A stretch of 6,664 bases of DNA from NCBI GenBank assembly GCA_052387095.1, contig JBQTJN010000082.1:1-6664 (forward strand), read 5' to 3'. This DNA is from JBQTJN01 sp052387095 (lineage in GTDB: Bacteria > Pseudomonadota > Alphaproteobacteria > Micavibrionales > Micavibrionaceae). Below, one piece after another: positions 6,302 through 6,664 of the stretch. The position numbers and the translations under genes are program-made. The notes under the pieces are model-generated. The model did no database searches. It worked only from the letters and a program-made list of their open reading frames with translations, and was not told the DNA's origin. Within the stretch, counting starts at the first letter, position 1; each line of letters opens with the position of its first letter.

Positions 6302-6347
6302 GTTTACTCTCTTATGGATAGAACCATGCTTTGTTTTCTATAATGCA

Positions 6348-6376
6348 TAAATAGCATTAAGATAATGGAGCGTCAA
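6348..6376 (-). promoter_or_regulatory. Candidate promoter of the M14 gene, with a small inverted repeat
   Basis: On the minus strand TTGACG (6376-6371, five of six to the -35 consensus), a 17-bp spacer, then TATTTA (6353-6348, a weak -10). The leader to the TTG start would be about 40 bases. An inverted repeat TAATGC-N7-GCATTA (6341-6359) overlaps the -10 region and could be an operator, but repeats of this size are common by chance. Confidence 0.3.
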
Positions 6377-6502
6377 GACTTTAAATATGTTTATTGGATG
6401 GAGAAATGGCTCAAGGTATTTGATATCTTGCGAACCCATCATTATCAGGAAGTGATCTTTTTAGCCAGTACCTTGCCGGGCCAAATATCCCAAAAGGCTT
6501 AG
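6365..6502 (+). pseudogene. Small ORF truncated by the right-hand IS, right copy of the remnant
   Basis: A 45-codon ORF from ATG 6365 (another ATG at 6398) to a TAG at 6500-6502 that is formed at the IS junction. It includes MEKWLKVF followed by DILRTHHYQEVIF, the segment shared with 5291-5350, and ends LPGQISQKA. Third-position differences from the left copy show that the shared part was once maintained as protein. The ORF probably lost its 3' part to the IS. No convincing ribosome site precedes 6365, and homology to the left copy begins near 6400, so the original start is uncertain. Product unknown. Confidence 0.5.
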
Positions 6503-6524
6503 ATAGTGTAGTCACGAGATAGGG

Positions 6525-6550
6525 ATTGGTGTAGAATATTGGTGTAGAAT
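6525..6550 (+). repeat. 13-bp tandem duplication in the IS promoter
   Basis: Two adjacent perfect copies of ATTGGTGTAGAAT. The left IS copy has one. The second unit brings another TAGAAT (6545-6550), but no matching -35 lies 17 bases before it, and it lengthens the leader of the transposase message by 13 bases. Confidence 0.85.
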
Positions 6551-6574
6551 CATGTCAGGCAAAGGAGGCCGGAC

Positions 6575-6664
6575 ATGAAAGCATCGCACCGCAGACACGA
6601 TATATCCGATAGAACGTGGAAATTACTGGAACCGCATTTGCCCGGGCGCGAAGGCGTCTGGGGC
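6575..6664 (+). CDS. IS5-family transposase, N-terminal fragment (runs off the right edge)
   Basis: Thirty residues are visible, starting MKASHRRHDISDRTWKLLEP and continuing HLPGREGVWG, the classic opening of the DUF4096-type N-terminal domain of IS5-family transposases. ATG 6575 follows AAAGGAGG (6561-6568) by six bases. The DDE domain is outside the window. Except for one silent base it equals the left-edge copy. Confidence 0.87.
   Translation, partial: MKASHRRHDISDRTWKLLEPHLPGREGVWG

Larger units (their letters stand above)
6502..6664 (+). mobile_element. 5' end of an IS5-family insertion sequence, right copy
   Basis: Inverted relative to the copy at 1-124 and almost identical to it. The shared TTA just outside (6499-6501) may be target sequence. 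The promoter is TAGTCA (6509-6514), a 17-bp spacer, TAGAAT (6532-6537). Unlike the left copy, the 13-mer ATTGGTGTAGAAT is present twice in tandem (6525-6537 and 6538-6550), duplicating the -10 hexamer. The element continues beyond the window. Confidence 0.85.

Overview
The window looks like a piece of a bacterial, probably alphaproteobacterial, chromosome with many insertion sequences. It carries Kup, an SseA-type sulfurtransferase, IS5-family elements of the alphaproteobacterial style and an FNR/FixK-type operator. The taxonomic guess is inference from gene families. No rRNA or tRNA gene is present to fix it, and I saw no CRISPR array, prophage, defence or secretion cluster.

Layout. Both window edges lie in the same IS5-family element. 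Each edge holds only its 5' end, with the transposase reading out of the window (left copy on the minus strand, right copy on the plus strand). The roughly 6.4 kb between them is bounded by inverted IS arms. This could be a composite-transposon-like layout, but it is also what a short-read contig looks like when it breaks in a multicopy IS. From left to right the interior holds: a perfect TTGAT-N4-ATCAA box directly beside the IS end and upstream of kup; kup (204-2138, +); a terminator; a roughly 645-bp gene-free stretch with a very AT-rich island, an orphan promoter and foldable DNA; a decayed 854-bp IS5-type element (2784-3637) whose transposase is broken into three frames; sseA (3636-4520, -), whose stop codon touches the IS end; an ankyrin-repeat gene (4601-5296, +); an M14-type zinc peptidase gene (5357-6301, -); and a truncated small ORF (6365-6502, +) cut by the right-hand IS.

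How the parts relate. No operon is visible. Kup stands alone and is plausibly oxygen-regulated through the FNR-type box. sseA and the ankyrin gene are divergent, sharing an 80-bp gap. The ankyrin and M14 genes converge. The least expected signal is a pair of diverged, codon-preserving copies of one short coding segment (pattern D-x-L-x-T-x-HYQ-x-VIF) on both sides of the M14 gene. They point to an unrecognised protein family of which only remnants remain here.

Nothing in the window is clearly a new multi-gene system. The observations most worth checking are the FNR box at the IS junction, the duplicated coding remnant, and the orphan promoter with its structured region next to the internal IS.
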